A stretch of 64,000 nt of DNA from the NCBI RefSeq assembly GCF_900116645.1, contig NZ_FPBO01000004.1:62001-126000 (forward strand). The letters run 5' to 3'. Under the pieces are notes generated by a model. It saw only the letters and a program-made list of their open reading frames with translations, was not told the origin of the DNA and did not search any database. This document shows positions 8,233-16,909 of the stretch, in pieces (positions within the stretch are counted from its first letter, which is position 1; each line of letters begins with the position of its first letter). The translations under genes and the position numbers were made by a program. The DNA comes from Pseudoduganella namucuonensis. Lineage in GTDB: Bacteria; Pseudomonadota; Gammaproteobacteria; Burkholderiales; Burkholderiaceae_D.

Positions 8233-9312
8233 TTAAATCATGCCGATCCGCTCGATGCGGGCCAGGCTGGCGCCCTTGGCCCGCAGGGCGTCGGCATAGG
8301 CCGGGTCGGCATCGGGTTCGCCGTCCTTGGGGAGCAGCACGCGGTCGCCCGGCGCTGCTTGCTTAAGTATCAACTCCATCTTGGCCGCGAGGCCCTCCAC
8401 CGCGTCCACCCGGCCGGCGTGCCAGGCGCTGGAACAGCCGCTGGCGATCACGCGGCCCCGCGGCACGCATTCACGGCCCCGGGCCAGGCGGTCCGCCATC
8501 ACCAGCGCCAACTCGTAGGACGCGCCCTGGAAGCGCGGCTGCCCGAAGCGCACCACGGTGCGCCAGCGTCCCAGGCCCCTGCCGTCGAAATGGCGGGCGG
8601 CGGCCAATACTTGCCGCACCGCCAACTGGGCGGTCAACGCCAGGTCGGAAACGGCGATCGTGTCCTCCTCGTCCGCGCCGGCGTGGTCGGCGGGGTGGAC
8701 GCTGACCTCGACCCAGCTCAGGCTGTCGTTGATGCCGCCGCTGTGCAGAGGGAACCAGGCGCGCGCGCTGGACACGGCGGCGCGGGGATCGCTGTGGCCG
8801 GTGAGCGCGCCGAGGTGGGGCAGCGTCAGGATGTCGTGCGAGACGGCGCGCGCGACGCCGCTCGGCGACGGGTCTTCCCCCAGCACGACGAAGCCGTCGG
8901 CCGCCCGCGTCCAGTTCATGGCGGCCAGCACCGGCTCCGGCCGCCCCTGCACGGCGCCGAGCTGCCAGGCGTCGGACCAGCCGTAGGCGAAGACGCCTTG
9001 CCTTGGCGGCAGCCATGCGCCGCGCACCGTGCGGTCGGCCAGCACGGCGGCCAGCTCCCAGCCGCGTTCATCCGCCGGCGGCGCGGCGTCCATGCTGAGC
9101 ACCACCTGGTCGCGGCTGTCGAAGCGGGACTCCGTGTGGCGCGCCAGGCGCACCACCTCTTGCATCCGCGTGCTGAGCGCGGGCGCGCCGGCGACCGCGC
9201 ATTTCACGTCGGCGCGGTTGGCGCGGGGACGGCGGCTGGCGGTGACGGTCAACACGCGGCCGTCCGGCAGCGGGCAGCGGCATTCGGCGTTGGCGGGTTT
9301 GGGGGCGTTCAT
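8233..9312 (-). CDS. protein with duplicated Lon/S5-fold-like domain
   Basis: A 359-residue protein without a name I can assign. Two segments align with each other: WELAAVLADRTVRG then PPRQGVFAYGWSDAW (about residues 80-118), and YELALVMADRLARG then PRGRVIASGCSSAW (about 260-305). The second copy resembles the Lon peptidase S5 fold: GASYELAL at the position of the catalytic-Ser motif, then GRVDAVEGLAAKMELIL and DRVLLPKD matching the GRVLPIGGLKEKL...TVLIP region. The Ser is kept in copy 2 only. The catalytic Lys position reads Ala with a Lys two residues later, so peptidase activity is doubtful. Its ATG overlaps the upstream stop (ATGA), showing tight coupling in the seven-gene operon. Confidence 0.6.
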   Translation of the reverse strand: MNAPKPANAECRCPLPDGRVLTVTASRRPRANRADVKCAVAGAPALSTRMQEVVRLARHTESRFDSRDQVVLSMDAAPPADERGWELAAVLADRTVRGAWLPPRQGVFAYGWSDAWQLGAVQGRPEPVLAAMNWTRAADGFVVLGEDPSPSGVARAVSHDILTLPHLGALTGHSDPRAAVSSARAWFPLHSGGINDSLSWVEVSVHPADHAGADEEDTIAVSDLALTAQLAVRQVLAAARHFDGRGLGRWRTVVRFGQPRFQGASYELALVMADRLARGRECVPRGRVIASGCSSAWHAGRVDAVEGLAAKMELILKQAAPGDRVLLPKDGEPDADPAYADALRAKGASLARIERIGMI

Positions 9313-10832
9313 AGCGTCGGTTCCCGGCGGGCGTCGGCGGCGCTGGCGTGGGCGACGCGGCGCTGGCCGAGATGGAAGTCCAGGTTGGACACCAGCCGGT
9401 CGGCGTCGTCCAGCAAGGCGCCCATCTCGCCCTCGCAGCATTGCATCGCGGCGGCGAGCTGCATGCGGGCCAGCAGCGCCCAGGCCTGGTCCAGCGCCTG
9501 CGCGGCCAGTTGGGTGTGCAGGGCGCGGCGGGCCTGCTGATCCCTCGCCAGCGGCTGGTCGGGCGCGGCCCAGGCCAGCGAGGGCATGGTGTTGACATCC
9601 AGCGCGATCACGGCGATGCGCTGCAGCAGGTTGCGATGCGCGACGAACAGCGGCTGGCCCGGCGGCAGCGGCAGCAGGCGCAGGCCGCTGGACAGGTAAG
9701 GCAGCTCCAGGAACAGGCGCCGCAGCGCGCGGGCGTCCGCATGGGCGGTGTCCGTCGGTGCGGACTGCTTCGGCCAAGGCCCGGCCGGCGCGCCGCCCCG
9801 GGCGCTGGCCCGGCCAGCATCGGGCCCCGGTGTGGTGTCCGGCGCCGGGGCCCGATGCTGGCCGGTGCCCGATGCGGCGTGGGGCGACACAGCGGCGGGC
9901 GGCGCGTCCTGGACCGACGTGACGGTTGGCGATGCGACGTGGGGCGGCGCGGCATCCGGCACCACGTCTTGGACCGAAGCGGCAGTGGGCGACACGACGT
10001 GGGACCACGCGGCGGCGGGCAACGCGTCTTGGGTCGACGCGGCGGTGGGCGACGCGGCGGGTGGCGGCGCGGCGGTGGCCAACTTGGCGGTGGCCGGCGC
10101 GTGGGCTGGCGAAGCGGCATTAGGCGGCGCGGCATCGGGCGCGAGCGCTTGGTTGGACGCCGTGGGGGAAACCGATTCGACAGCCGCCGGTTCGGCGCTC
10201 GCCGTCGCGTCGACGGGCGGCACGGCCGGAGCCGATACGGCGGCGCGCGCGCGCAGCATGGCGGCGTAGTCCACCCGCTCGCCCAGGTCCACGGGGATGC
10301 AATCGTCCACGGTCACGCCGAAACGCGTGTAGAGCAGCTGGTTCAGGCCGGCGCGAAACGCGTTCCATTCCTGCAGGGTGGTGCAAGGCGGCAGGTCCAG
10401 CGTGCCCTGCGCCAGCGCTTCCCGCACCGCGTCTTCGATCGCGGCGCCCGCTGCGGCGACCGGCAGCGCGTCCTCCACTTCGCTGAACAGGTACAGGTCG
10501 AAGCGCTGCTGCGCGACGCGCGGGTCGGCGGCGTCGATGACGAAGCGCAGTTGCAGGCCGAGCTCCGGCGCGCCCTCGTACGGCGCGAACTCGACGGCGT
10601 AAGGCCCGGGATGGAAGCAATACGCCCGCTCGTCCGCGCCGGCGCGCGCGGCCGGCACGCGGCGGGCCTGGCCGCCAGCGCTGAACACCACCTCCACGCA
10701 CCCGGGCGGCGCGCGAAACTCCCCCTCTACCCGCATGGCCACCAGGCCGCGCCCCAGTTCCGCGGCACGCATGTCGCGCTGGATGGAGCCGGCCCTGGCG
10801 CGGCGCGCGAAGGAGAACAGTCCCATGATCAT
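9309..10832 (-). CDS. unknown protein with central Ala/Pro repeat linker
   Basis: A 507-residue protein. The N-terminal 190 residues form a folded domain beginning MIMGLFSFARRARAG, with PPGCVEVVFSAGG and CTTLQEWNAFRAGLNQLLY. A disordered Ala/Pro/Ser-rich linker follows (about 195-360) with three 20-residue repeats of the type SPTAASxQDxxPxAA. The C-terminal domain of about 140 residues is helical (LQRIAVIALDVNTMPSLAW...LARMQLAAAMQCC). No family recognised. The start codon overlaps the previous stop as ATGA, and an internal ATG at 10826 has a better ribosome site (GGGGATGATC), so the true start may be 2 codons later. The stop overlaps the next gene by 4 bases. Confidence 0.7.
   Translation of the reverse strand: MIMGLFSFARRARAGSIQRDMRAAELGRGLVAMRVEGEFRAPPGCVEVVFSAGGQARRVPAARAGADERAYCFHPGPYAVEFAPYEGAPELGLQLRFVIDAADPRVAQQRFDLYLFSEVEDALPVAAAGAAIEDAVREALAQGTLDLPPCTTLQEWNAFRAGLNQLLYTRFGVTVDDCIPVDLGERVDYAAMLRARAAVSAPAVPPVDATASAEPAAVESVSPTASNQALAPDAAPPNAASPAHAPATAKLATAAPPPAASPTAASTQDALPAAAWSHVVSPTAASVQDVVPDAAPPHVASPTVTSVQDAPPAAVSPHAASGTGQHRAPAPDTTPGPDAGRASARGGAPAGPWPKQSAPTDTAHADARALRRLFLELPYLSSGLRLLPLPPGQPLFVAHRNLLQRIAVIALDVNTMPSLAWAAPDQPLARDQQARRALHTQLAAQALDQAWALLARMQLAAAMQCCEGEMGALLDDADRLVSNLDFHLGQRRVAHASAADARREPTL
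9810..9865. repeat. perfect 21-bp inverted repeat within a CDS
   Basis: The arms at 9810-9830 and 9845-9865 are exact reverse complements (left arm starts CCGGCCAGCATCGGG, right arm ends CGATGCTGGCCGG), separated by 14 bases. The structure lies in the linker-coding region of the 507-residue gene, just downstream (in gene sense) of the 60-bp repeats. Very high GC implies a very stable hairpin in the mRNA. Confidence 0.9.
9884..10063 (-). repeat. three 60-bp tandem repeats inside a CDS
   Basis: The units begin near 9904, 9964 and 10024 (GCGTCCTGGACCGAC, ACGTCTTGGACCGAA, GCGTCTTGGGTCGAC), an exact 60-base period. They encode the 20-residue Ala/Ser/Pro linker repeats of the 507-residue protein on the minus strand. 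Copies have diverged mainly at third positions and a few residues. Such repeats can expand or contract between strains. Confidence 0.8.
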
Positions 10833-11410
10833 CCCCGCACCGGTTCCACGGCGAAGGCGCCGCCGTACAGCTGGAAGTGCGGCATGGGCGCCAGTTCGAA
10901 GGGCCATGCGCGTTCGCATTCGCCGTCCGCGTCCAGGCGGCCCTGCAGCAGGATGGCGCCGCCGCCGTCGACCACGCGCAGCATCGGCAACTCCCGCAGC
11001 ACGCGCGCGGCGAACGGCGCCTCGGCGTCCAGTTTCAGTATCAGTTGCCAGCCGCCGTCCTGGTCGCGCGGCACGAAATGCAGGCTCCAGTGGCCATCGT
11101 CGGTCAGCAGCGTGTCCAGCGCGGCCTCGGTGGCGGCGGCGCGCAGCATGCCCCCGCTGCCGCCCCACACGGGATCGTTGGCCGCCACCGGTGCGGCCCG
11201 CTCGGCCCCTGCGCGGCGCTCCAGCGACAGCTGGCGGAAGCGGCGCAGCGTCAGCGGCGAGGCTTGCAGGGCCTGGCGTTCGTTCGGCGTCAGCGCTCGC
11301 GCGCCATCGAGCGCGGCCAGCAGCGTGGCGTCGGCCAGCACCAGGCGGTCGCCGGGCACGGCGCGCGACAGCAGCAGGCGCGCTTGCAGTTTATGGTCTG
11401 GCGTGGTCAT
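10829..11410 (-). CDS. hypothetical protein in kinase/PBP operon
   Basis: A 193-residue protein that I do not recognise. The N-terminal third is helical (PDHKLQARLLLSRAV, LTPNERQALQASPLTLRRFRQL), resembling the short helical segments of anti-sigma or regulatory adaptors, though this is only a resemblance. The C-terminal half is predicted beta-rich (HWSLHFVPRDQDGGWQLILK, AILLQGRLDADGE). The ATG at 11410 is preceded by GAAGGAAGCGAAC, a good ribosome site, and lies 11 bases after the upstream stop. Its own stop overlaps the next start. Position suggests a role linked to the HTH-tailed protein before it. Confidence 0.75.
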   Translation of the reverse strand: MTTPDHKLQARLLLSRAVPGDRLVLADATLLAALDGARALTPNERQALQASPLTLRRFRQLSLERRAGAERAAPVAANDPVWGGSGGMLRAAATEAALDTLLTDDGHWSLHFVPRDQDGGWQLILKLDAEAPFAARVLRELPMLRVVDGGGAILLQGRLDADGECERAWPFELAPMPHFQLYGGAFAVEPVRG

Positions 11411-11421
11411 GTTCGCTTCCT

Positions 11422-12918
11422 TCAATTCGTCACTCGGGCGCTGGCCGCCTGCAGCCGCGCGATCGCCTCGTTGCGGCGCTTGCGCAGCGTGGGCATCGAG
11501 ATGCGGTCCAGCGCCGCCAGTTGCGCCAGCGTCGGCAGCTCGCCCGTCTCGGGGTCCAGCCACGCGTCCGGGTAGCTCTCGTCCTCGGCGCCCAGCAGCT
11601 TGTGGTAGACCGCCAGCCGGATGGGCAGCGAATCGTCCTTCAACATGCGTACCAGCCAGCTGCCCGCGTCCTGCGCGGCCGATGCCAATTCCATAAAGCG
11701 GGGGGGCAGGGAAAGACCGGCGGCCAGCGCCTCGTCGGCGGCGTTGCCGGCGGCCCGGAGTTCCGCCTTGGGTGCCGCCGCGACGGCCAGCGATCCAGCG
11801 TTCGACGCGACGGCGGCCGCAGGCGGCCCCGCCATGCCCGGCGCGGCGTATGCGGGTCCACGCGCAGTCATCGCGCCGGCCTGGTCGCCGCCCTCGCCGT
11901 CCTCGCTGGAGTCTGGGTCCTCCCCGCCTGCTTCCTCGACATAGGCAAGGAGCGGCTCCTCGCTGTCCTCGTCGTCATCCTCTTCGTCGGGGGGGAGCGG
12001 CTGGAGGATCTGGTCGACCATGTCCGGCGTCGCGGGCTCCTCATCCGCCGCCTCGGACTCGCCGACCACGCGCCAGTAGTCTTCCAGCCAGGCGCCCGCC
12101 TCGTCCTCGTCGCCGCGCCAGTCCTCGGCGCCCATGTTGGCCGACAGCGCCTCGTAGTCGCCGATCTCGGCCATCAGCGCGGCGATCCTGTCCGGATTGT
12201 TCCTCAGGCTGGAAAAACGCTTGGACCTGGTGTGCAACGGCCCCGGCGAGCCGCTGAAGCGCTCCAGCGTCTCGCTCCACCTGATCACCCACGGCGCCTT
12301 GCAGCCGCCTATGGACTTCATCTGCCGCGCCTCGATCGGCACGCCGTCGGCGCCGCGGTCCAGGATGGCGGCCACCTGCGCCGCGTGGTGGCTCCAGTTG
12401 GCAAACAGCCGCTCGATCTCGCGGTAGGCGGTGTCCAGCATGCGGTAGGTGTACATCTTGTTGGGCGAGCAGGCGCGCCCCGTGGCCACCTGGTAGTTGT
12501 CCGCGTCGACCTTGTCGCGCAGGCCGGCGTACATGTCGTTGACCTTCTTGCGCAGCATGGCGTCGCCCGACGGCGAAAGCCAGAACGCGCCAAGCTTGCC
12601 ATGCTCCGCCGCGATGGCGGACACCAGGCCGCTCCAGAACGCGGGTTGGGCGCGCAGCTCGAACAGCAAAGCCATGGCCAGTTCGGCCACGCTCTCGCCG
12701 TAGCTGTTGCCCGCCGCCTCGCCGCGCGCGCCGCGGCGGCACAGGTCCAGCTCCGCCGCCACCTCGTCCGTGTACAGGTCCAGCAACTCCGCTTCTCGCG
12801 CGCGGTCCGGCATGGCGCCCAGGTCCATCCGCCGGAAGGCGGACAACGAGCAGCGTCCCAGGAGCTTGCGCACCTGTTCCCACCCATGTTCCTGATATCG
12901 CGTTCCTGGCAGCCGCAT
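11422..12918 (-). CDS. unknown protein with acidic middle and C-terminal HTH-like segment
   Basis: About 498 residues. The N-terminal 280 residues are helical and well folded (YTDEVAAELDLCRRG, ESVAELAMALLFELRAQ, GDAMLRKKVNDMYAGLRDK). Residues about 310-390 are strongly acidic (PPDEEDDDEDSEEP). The last 40 residues (GELPTLAQLAALDRISM then PTLRKRRNEAIARL) look like a helix-turn-helix of the sigma region 4 type. I cannot assign a family. The start is uncertain: the ATG at 12918 is chosen because codons before it have atypical AT-ending positions. In-frame ATGs at 12978 and 13017 also exist, the last overlapping the upstream gene by 23 bases, and none has a strong ribosome site. Confidence 0.65.
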   Translation of the reverse strand: MRLPGTRYQEHGWEQVRKLLGRCSLSAFRRMDLGAMPDRAREAELLDLYTDEVAAELDLCRRGARGEAAGNSYGESVAELAMALLFELRAQPAFWSGLVSAIAAEHGKLGAFWLSPSGDAMLRKKVNDMYAGLRDKVDADNYQVATGRACSPNKMYTYRMLDTAYREIERLFANWSHHAAQVAAILDRGADGVPIEARQMKSIGGCKAPWVIRWSETLERFSGSPGPLHTRSKRFSSLRNNPDRIAALMAEIGDYEALSANMGAEDWRGDEDEAGAWLEDYWRVVGESEAADEEPATPDMVDQILQPLPPDEEDDDEDSEEPLLAYVEEAGGEDPDSSEDGEGGDQAGAMTARGPAYAAPGMAGPPAAAVASNAGSLAVAAAPKAELRAAGNAADEALAAGLSLPPRFMELASAAQDAGSWLVRMLKDDSLPIRLAVYHKLLGAEDESYPDAWLDPETGELPTLAQLAALDRISMPTLRKRRNEAIARLQAASARVTN

Positions 12919-12994
12919 GGCATCCCGTCGAAGAAAAACAGACACTTCAAAATCATGCCACGGACGGGCCGCGGGCATATGCCCGGTTACACGG

Positions 12995-15900
12995 CTATTT
13001 ACCCCTCTGTTCGACATTCTGCGCGGAAAGAGCGCCCAGCAACGCGGCGATCACGGGCGCGGCGTGCTCGCCGCCGCTGCCTTCCGAATGGCTGACGAAG
13101 ACCGCCATCGCCAGCCTGCGCGTCTGCCCCGGCAGGCTGCCCGGCTCCAGCCAGCCGGTGAACCACACCGTGGCCGCGCCGTCGGTGACGGGCGCGGTGC
13201 CGGTCTTGCCGTACAGGCCGGGGCGCAGCGCCGCCAGCCGCGCGCCGCCGAAGGCGCCGGCCGCCGTGCCGCCGTCGACCACGCCCTTCATGCCGGCGCG
13301 GATGCGGTCGAGCCGCGCGTCCAGCCGCGCCGGGGCGGGCGGCGCGGCCGGCTTGCCGTCCAGTTCCAGCAGCAGCCGTGGCGGCACGGTCGCGCCGCCG
13401 CCGATGGCGGCCGACACCATGGCCATCTGCAAGGGAGTGGCCTGCATGCGCAGGCCGATGGCCATCTGGCGCACTTCGTGGCGGGTCTGGATGGCGTCCA
13501 TGCGCGCCGGCGTGGCTTGCAGCGCGTCGTAGGCGGACCAGGCGTAATCCACGGGCAGCAGGCCGCCATCGAGATGCAGCTCCTGGCCGAAGCCCAGGCG
13601 GCGCGCGGCGGCGGCGACGGGCCGCACGCCATCCATGCCATCCGCCTCCAGCGCCTGCATCCCCGGCGCGCCGCCATCGGGACGGCCGAACAGGCTGCGG
13701 TCACTCATCTCGGCGGTCCAGGCGAACCACGTGTTCAGGCTGTAGGTGAGCGCTTGGGACAGCCCCAGCCTGCCCTCCTGCGCGCGGCGGTCGATGGCCT
13801 GCTCGCGGTAGTTGGTGACGTGCGCGCCGTTGCCGGTGGCGGGGTAGGTGGCGGCGCCGGTCTGGAAGGCGTAGCCGCGCTGGCGCGCCACGTCGTTGAT
13901 GCCGGCCAGCGGCATGCCGCCCAACAGCGCGTCTAGTCGCGGATCGGACTTCGCCGCCAGCTCCAGGCCCAGCGCGCTGACGACCTTGAAGGTGGAGCCG
14001 GGACTGCGGTGCGCGCCGCCGTCATGCTGGAACGCGGGCAGGCGCAGCGGACTGCGCGCCGGGTTGGCGCGGTCGAAGTCGCGCGCCTCCTCCCAGTTGG
14101 CCGCGCCCACCGGCGCGTTGCCGGCGCCGGCGGCGGCGAGGATGTCGCCGTTCTCCGCGTCCAGCAACACCAGGCCAGCCTGCCGCCCTTGCGGCGCGGG
14201 CCTGGCGCCGGCGCAAGCCTTGCCGTCCCAACGGCCGCGATGCATGCCCACGCATTCGAGCACGCGCTGGCTCAGGGCTTGCAGCGGCAGGTCCAGCGAC
14301 AGTGTACCGGTGACGGCGCCGCCGGACGTGGCGGGCAGCCGCGCCAGCATGCCGGCGATGCCGCTCGCGTGACCGGGGCCGATGCCCAGCATGGGAGCCA
14401 GCCCGGCGTCCAGCGCGGCCGGCGCGGGAGCCCCGTCGGCCCACAGCAAGGTGCCGTTGCGGTCACGCAGCAGCACAGACGACGCGGGCCCGCCCCGCCG
14501 CGGCGGCGCCAGCGCTTGCGGCGCCAGCGCCTGCCAGGACACGCGGCCGCCGGCGACGCGCAGGTGGCGGTATTGCTGGTCCGCCGGCCCGCCCATCGCG
14601 GCCAGGTCCAGCGGAAGCACATCCACCGTGATGGCGGAGGCGCCGCGATGGGGCGCGAGCGACAGCTCGGTCACGTCGTCCGGCGCCGAGCAGCCCCGGC
14701 CCGTGCACGCGGCCCGCCGCGACAAGATGTCGGCGCCGGCGACCGCGCCCACCCTGCCCGCGACGAGCAGGCGCAGCGCCGCCCCATCGGCGCGGGCCGC
14801 CGCGCCTGCGAAACCCGTTTCGCCGGGGCTGTACGCAAGGGCGAGCCGGACCGCGCCACCGCCGGCGGGCCAGGCGGCGACGCGCGACCAGGGCTGCCAG
14901 CCCTGCGGCAGTTCGGCGAACAAACGGGAGGCGGCGCCCGGCATCCGGCCGGTGGCGGGCAGCGGCGCGCCGCTCGCGCTGGCCTGCCACGCGGGGCCAG
15001 ACGCCACGCGCCATGCCAGCAGCCGGCGCTCGCTGTTGTGGACGTCGATCTGCTGGCGCACATAGGCGCCGTCGGCCTGCTGGTAAAGACGCTTGAGCAG
15101 GCGCGCCGCGTCCGCGTCCATCCTCACGTCCGCCCATTCGGCGAGGCCGCTCGCGCGCTGCGCCGAATCGCTCGCGGACCACAGCGGCAGGTCACGCGGC
15201 GCGGCGACGACGGCACCGTCGGCTGCCAGCCGCACCAGCCCGCGCGCCTGCAAGGCGGCGAACAGTGCCTGGTCCTCCAGCGCGGCCGGCGCCGCGGCCG
15301 GAACCGCGTACACGCCCGCAGGCAACCAGGCTTGCGCGGCCGCGCCGCGCTCTGCGAACGCCGCCACCAGCACGGCGGCGCGCGCGCGGGGATCGCGGCG
15401 ATGCAACTGCATCACTAGCTCACCCGCTTGCGAGCAAGCGGCGCTTGCGCGCCGCTCGACGCGCAGTGCCGCGTCCTCGCCCCACGCCAGCCAACCCTCG
15501 CGCCGGAAGGACACCGCGGCCTCGCGGCCCTCGGTCGTCCTTCCCTGGCTGTCGTCGCCAAGCCAGCGCACCGGCTGGCCGGCCGCGCCGCGCCAGGCCA
15601 GACGCAAGGCCTCGCCTTCCGGCCGCGCGAAGTCCGCGCGCGCGTTGCCCGATATGGTCACCTCGGGCATGTCGTCGCTCGCGCCGGACGCCCCGCCCGC
15701 CAGCACCACGTTGCGCGGCGCCGCGCCCTGCAACTCCCGCATCCGCTGCACATCGCCATAGCGGTAACCCAGCCGCAGCGGCGCCAGGCGGGCGCCGCCC
15801 GGTTCGCGCATCTGGCCGCACAAGTCCACCCGCACCGGCACCATCGCCCGCATGCCGGCCAGCGTGACCACGGCGCCGCCCTTGACTTGCACGTAACGCA

Positions 15901-16240
15901 CGCCTTGCCGGGCCGGAGCTTCGATCACCGCGCCCGGCAGGACGGACTGGAACACATGGGCGGCGCGGCTCGCTCCCGCGCCGCCTTCCGTGGAAAGGGT
16001 GGCGGCGCCGAGCTTGCGCGCATGGCCGACGATGACGGCGGCGCCGGCCAGCGCCAGCGCGAGGCCGAGCACGGCGGCCAACGCCGCCGGCCGGAACCTC
16101 GCGCCATCGGAACGCGCCGCCGCGCCGCGCGCCCCGCCCGAGCCGCGCGAAGTGCCGCCGCGCCGCAGATTGCGGGCGCGCCGCCATGCCAGCCGCCGCC
16201 CGGCCAGGGCCTTGATAAGGTGTGTGAATAAGCTGCCCAT
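12995..16240 (-). CDS. large penicillin-binding transpeptidase-domain protein
   Basis: A 1081-residue protein with one N-terminal membrane helix (PAALAAVLGLALALAGAAVIVG, about residues 50-70), so the rest is periplasmic. The C-terminal third is a penicillin-binding transpeptidase domain with all three active-site motifs: SxxK as STFK near residue 747, SxN as SLN near 833 and KTG as KTGTA near 1008. It should therefore cross-link peptidoglycan or bind beta-lactams. The 600 residues between helix and catalytic domain are Ala/Arg-rich and unlike the dimerisation modules of PBP2 or PBP3, and no glycosyltransferase motif is seen. It is the first gene of the seven-gene minus-strand run; the start at 16240 follows GAGGGGCCG. 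Confidence 0.85.
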   Translation of the reverse strand: MGSLFTHLIKALAGRRLAWRRARNLRRGGTSRGSGGARGAAARSDGARFRPAALAAVLGLALALAGAAVIVGHARKLGAATLSTEGGAGASRAAHVFQSVLPGAVIEAPARQGVRYVQVKGGAVVTLAGMRAMVPVRVDLCGQMREPGGARLAPLRLGYRYGDVQRMRELQGAAPRNVVLAGGASGASDDMPEVTISGNARADFARPEGEALRLAWRGAAGQPVRWLGDDSQGRTTEGREAAVSFRREGWLAWGEDAALRVERRASAACSQAGELVMQLHRRDPRARAAVLVAAFAERGAAAQAWLPAGVYAVPAAAPAALEDQALFAALQARGLVRLAADGAVVAAPRDLPLWSASDSAQRASGLAEWADVRMDADAARLLKRLYQQADGAYVRQQIDVHNSERRLLAWRVASGPAWQASASGAPLPATGRMPGAASRLFAELPQGWQPWSRVAAWPAGGGAVRLALAYSPGETGFAGAAARADGAALRLLVAGRVGAVAGADILSRRAACTGRGCSAPDDVTELSLAPHRGASAITVDVLPLDLAAMGGPADQQYRHLRVAGGRVSWQALAPQALAPPRRGGPASSVLLRDRNGTLLWADGAPAPAALDAGLAPMLGIGPGHASGIAGMLARLPATSGGAVTGTLSLDLPLQALSQRVLECVGMHRGRWDGKACAGARPAPQGRQAGLVLLDAENGDILAAAGAGNAPVGAANWEEARDFDRANPARSPLRLPAFQHDGGAHRSPGSTFKVVSALGLELAAKSDPRLDALLGGMPLAGINDVARQRGYAFQTGAATYPATGNGAHVTNYREQAIDRRAQEGRLGLSQALTYSLNTWFAWTAEMSDRSLFGRPDGGAPGMQALEADGMDGVRPVAAAARRLGFGQELHLDGGLLPVDYAWSAYDALQATPARMDAIQTRHEVRQMAIGLRMQATPLQMAMVSAAIGGGATVPPRLLLELDGKPAAPPAPARLDARLDRIRAGMKGVVDGGTAAGAFGGARLAALRPGLYGKTGTAPVTDGAATVWFTGWLEPGSLPGQTRRLAMAVFVSHSEGSGGEHAAPVIAALLGALSAQNVEQRGK

Positions 16241-16442
16241 CGGCCCCTCGCGCTGGTGTATACGGTCTGCCAGCGCCTAGCCGGGGGAGGTGGAAAGCCT
16301 GGCCGTTTTATCCCCGCATTGCGCATCTCGCGCCGCGAATTCCACCGCTCGTCGCAATCCAATGGCGACCCGGAGGCCCGATGGATACAGTGCATACATC
16401 GAAACACAAAACACCAGCCACCCACCACCGGAAGGAAACAAA

Positions 16443-16715
16443 ATGAACGTCCTGAAAAACTTCGAAGCCCTGTTTGTCGTGACCCTGGGCCTGGCTTGCG
16501 CAGCCAACTATGTGGTTGACACCGACGCCGCCCTCGATAGCCAGCCAACGGCAGTGCGCGCGGCCGCGCCAGCCTACGCCGCCGCGGCCAAGGACATGCA
16601 AGTCGTCGTGGTCAGCGCAAAACGCCTGACGGCCGAGGAAAAAGCCCAGTCGCTGCTGGCCGAGCGCAAGGCCGCCAGCGCCTCGATCGCGGCCAACGGC
16701 GCGAGCAAGATTTGA
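16443..16715 (+). CDS. small exported hypothetical protein
   Basis: A 90-residue protein starting at the ATG at 16443, preceded by GGAAGGAAACAAA. The N-terminus (FEALFVVTLGLACAANYVV) is a hydrophobic helix that could be an uncleaved signal anchor or a signal peptide. The rest is Ala-rich and polar, with MQVVVVSAKRLTAEEKAQSL. No named family. It is transcribed divergently from the PBP operon and alone. Confidence 0.65.
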   Translation: MNVLKNFEALFVVTLGLACAANYVVDTDAALDSQPTAVRAAAPAYAAAAKDMQVVVVSAKRLTAEEKAQSLLAERKAASASIAANGASKI

Positions 16716-16909
16716 GCGCGGTTCGCCGGTTCGCCCGCGCGCGGCACTGTAACGATCAATGATCGCGCCGCGGCGAACCCATCGTCTGTGCGGAGACGCA
16801 CAATAGTTCTGTTTGATCTGTGTCAGTTGTAAGAAGTTGAATCATGTTTTCTCCCTGTGGAAGTCGCTTGCTATAGTGAATTCAGCGTCACCACAACCGG
16901 AGAGATACC

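Noticed and set aside
602..16240. Prophage or phage-tail-like particle
   Set aside because: No integrase, terminase, capsid, tail-tape or lysis gene is recognisable and both gene blocks have normal chromosomal composition.
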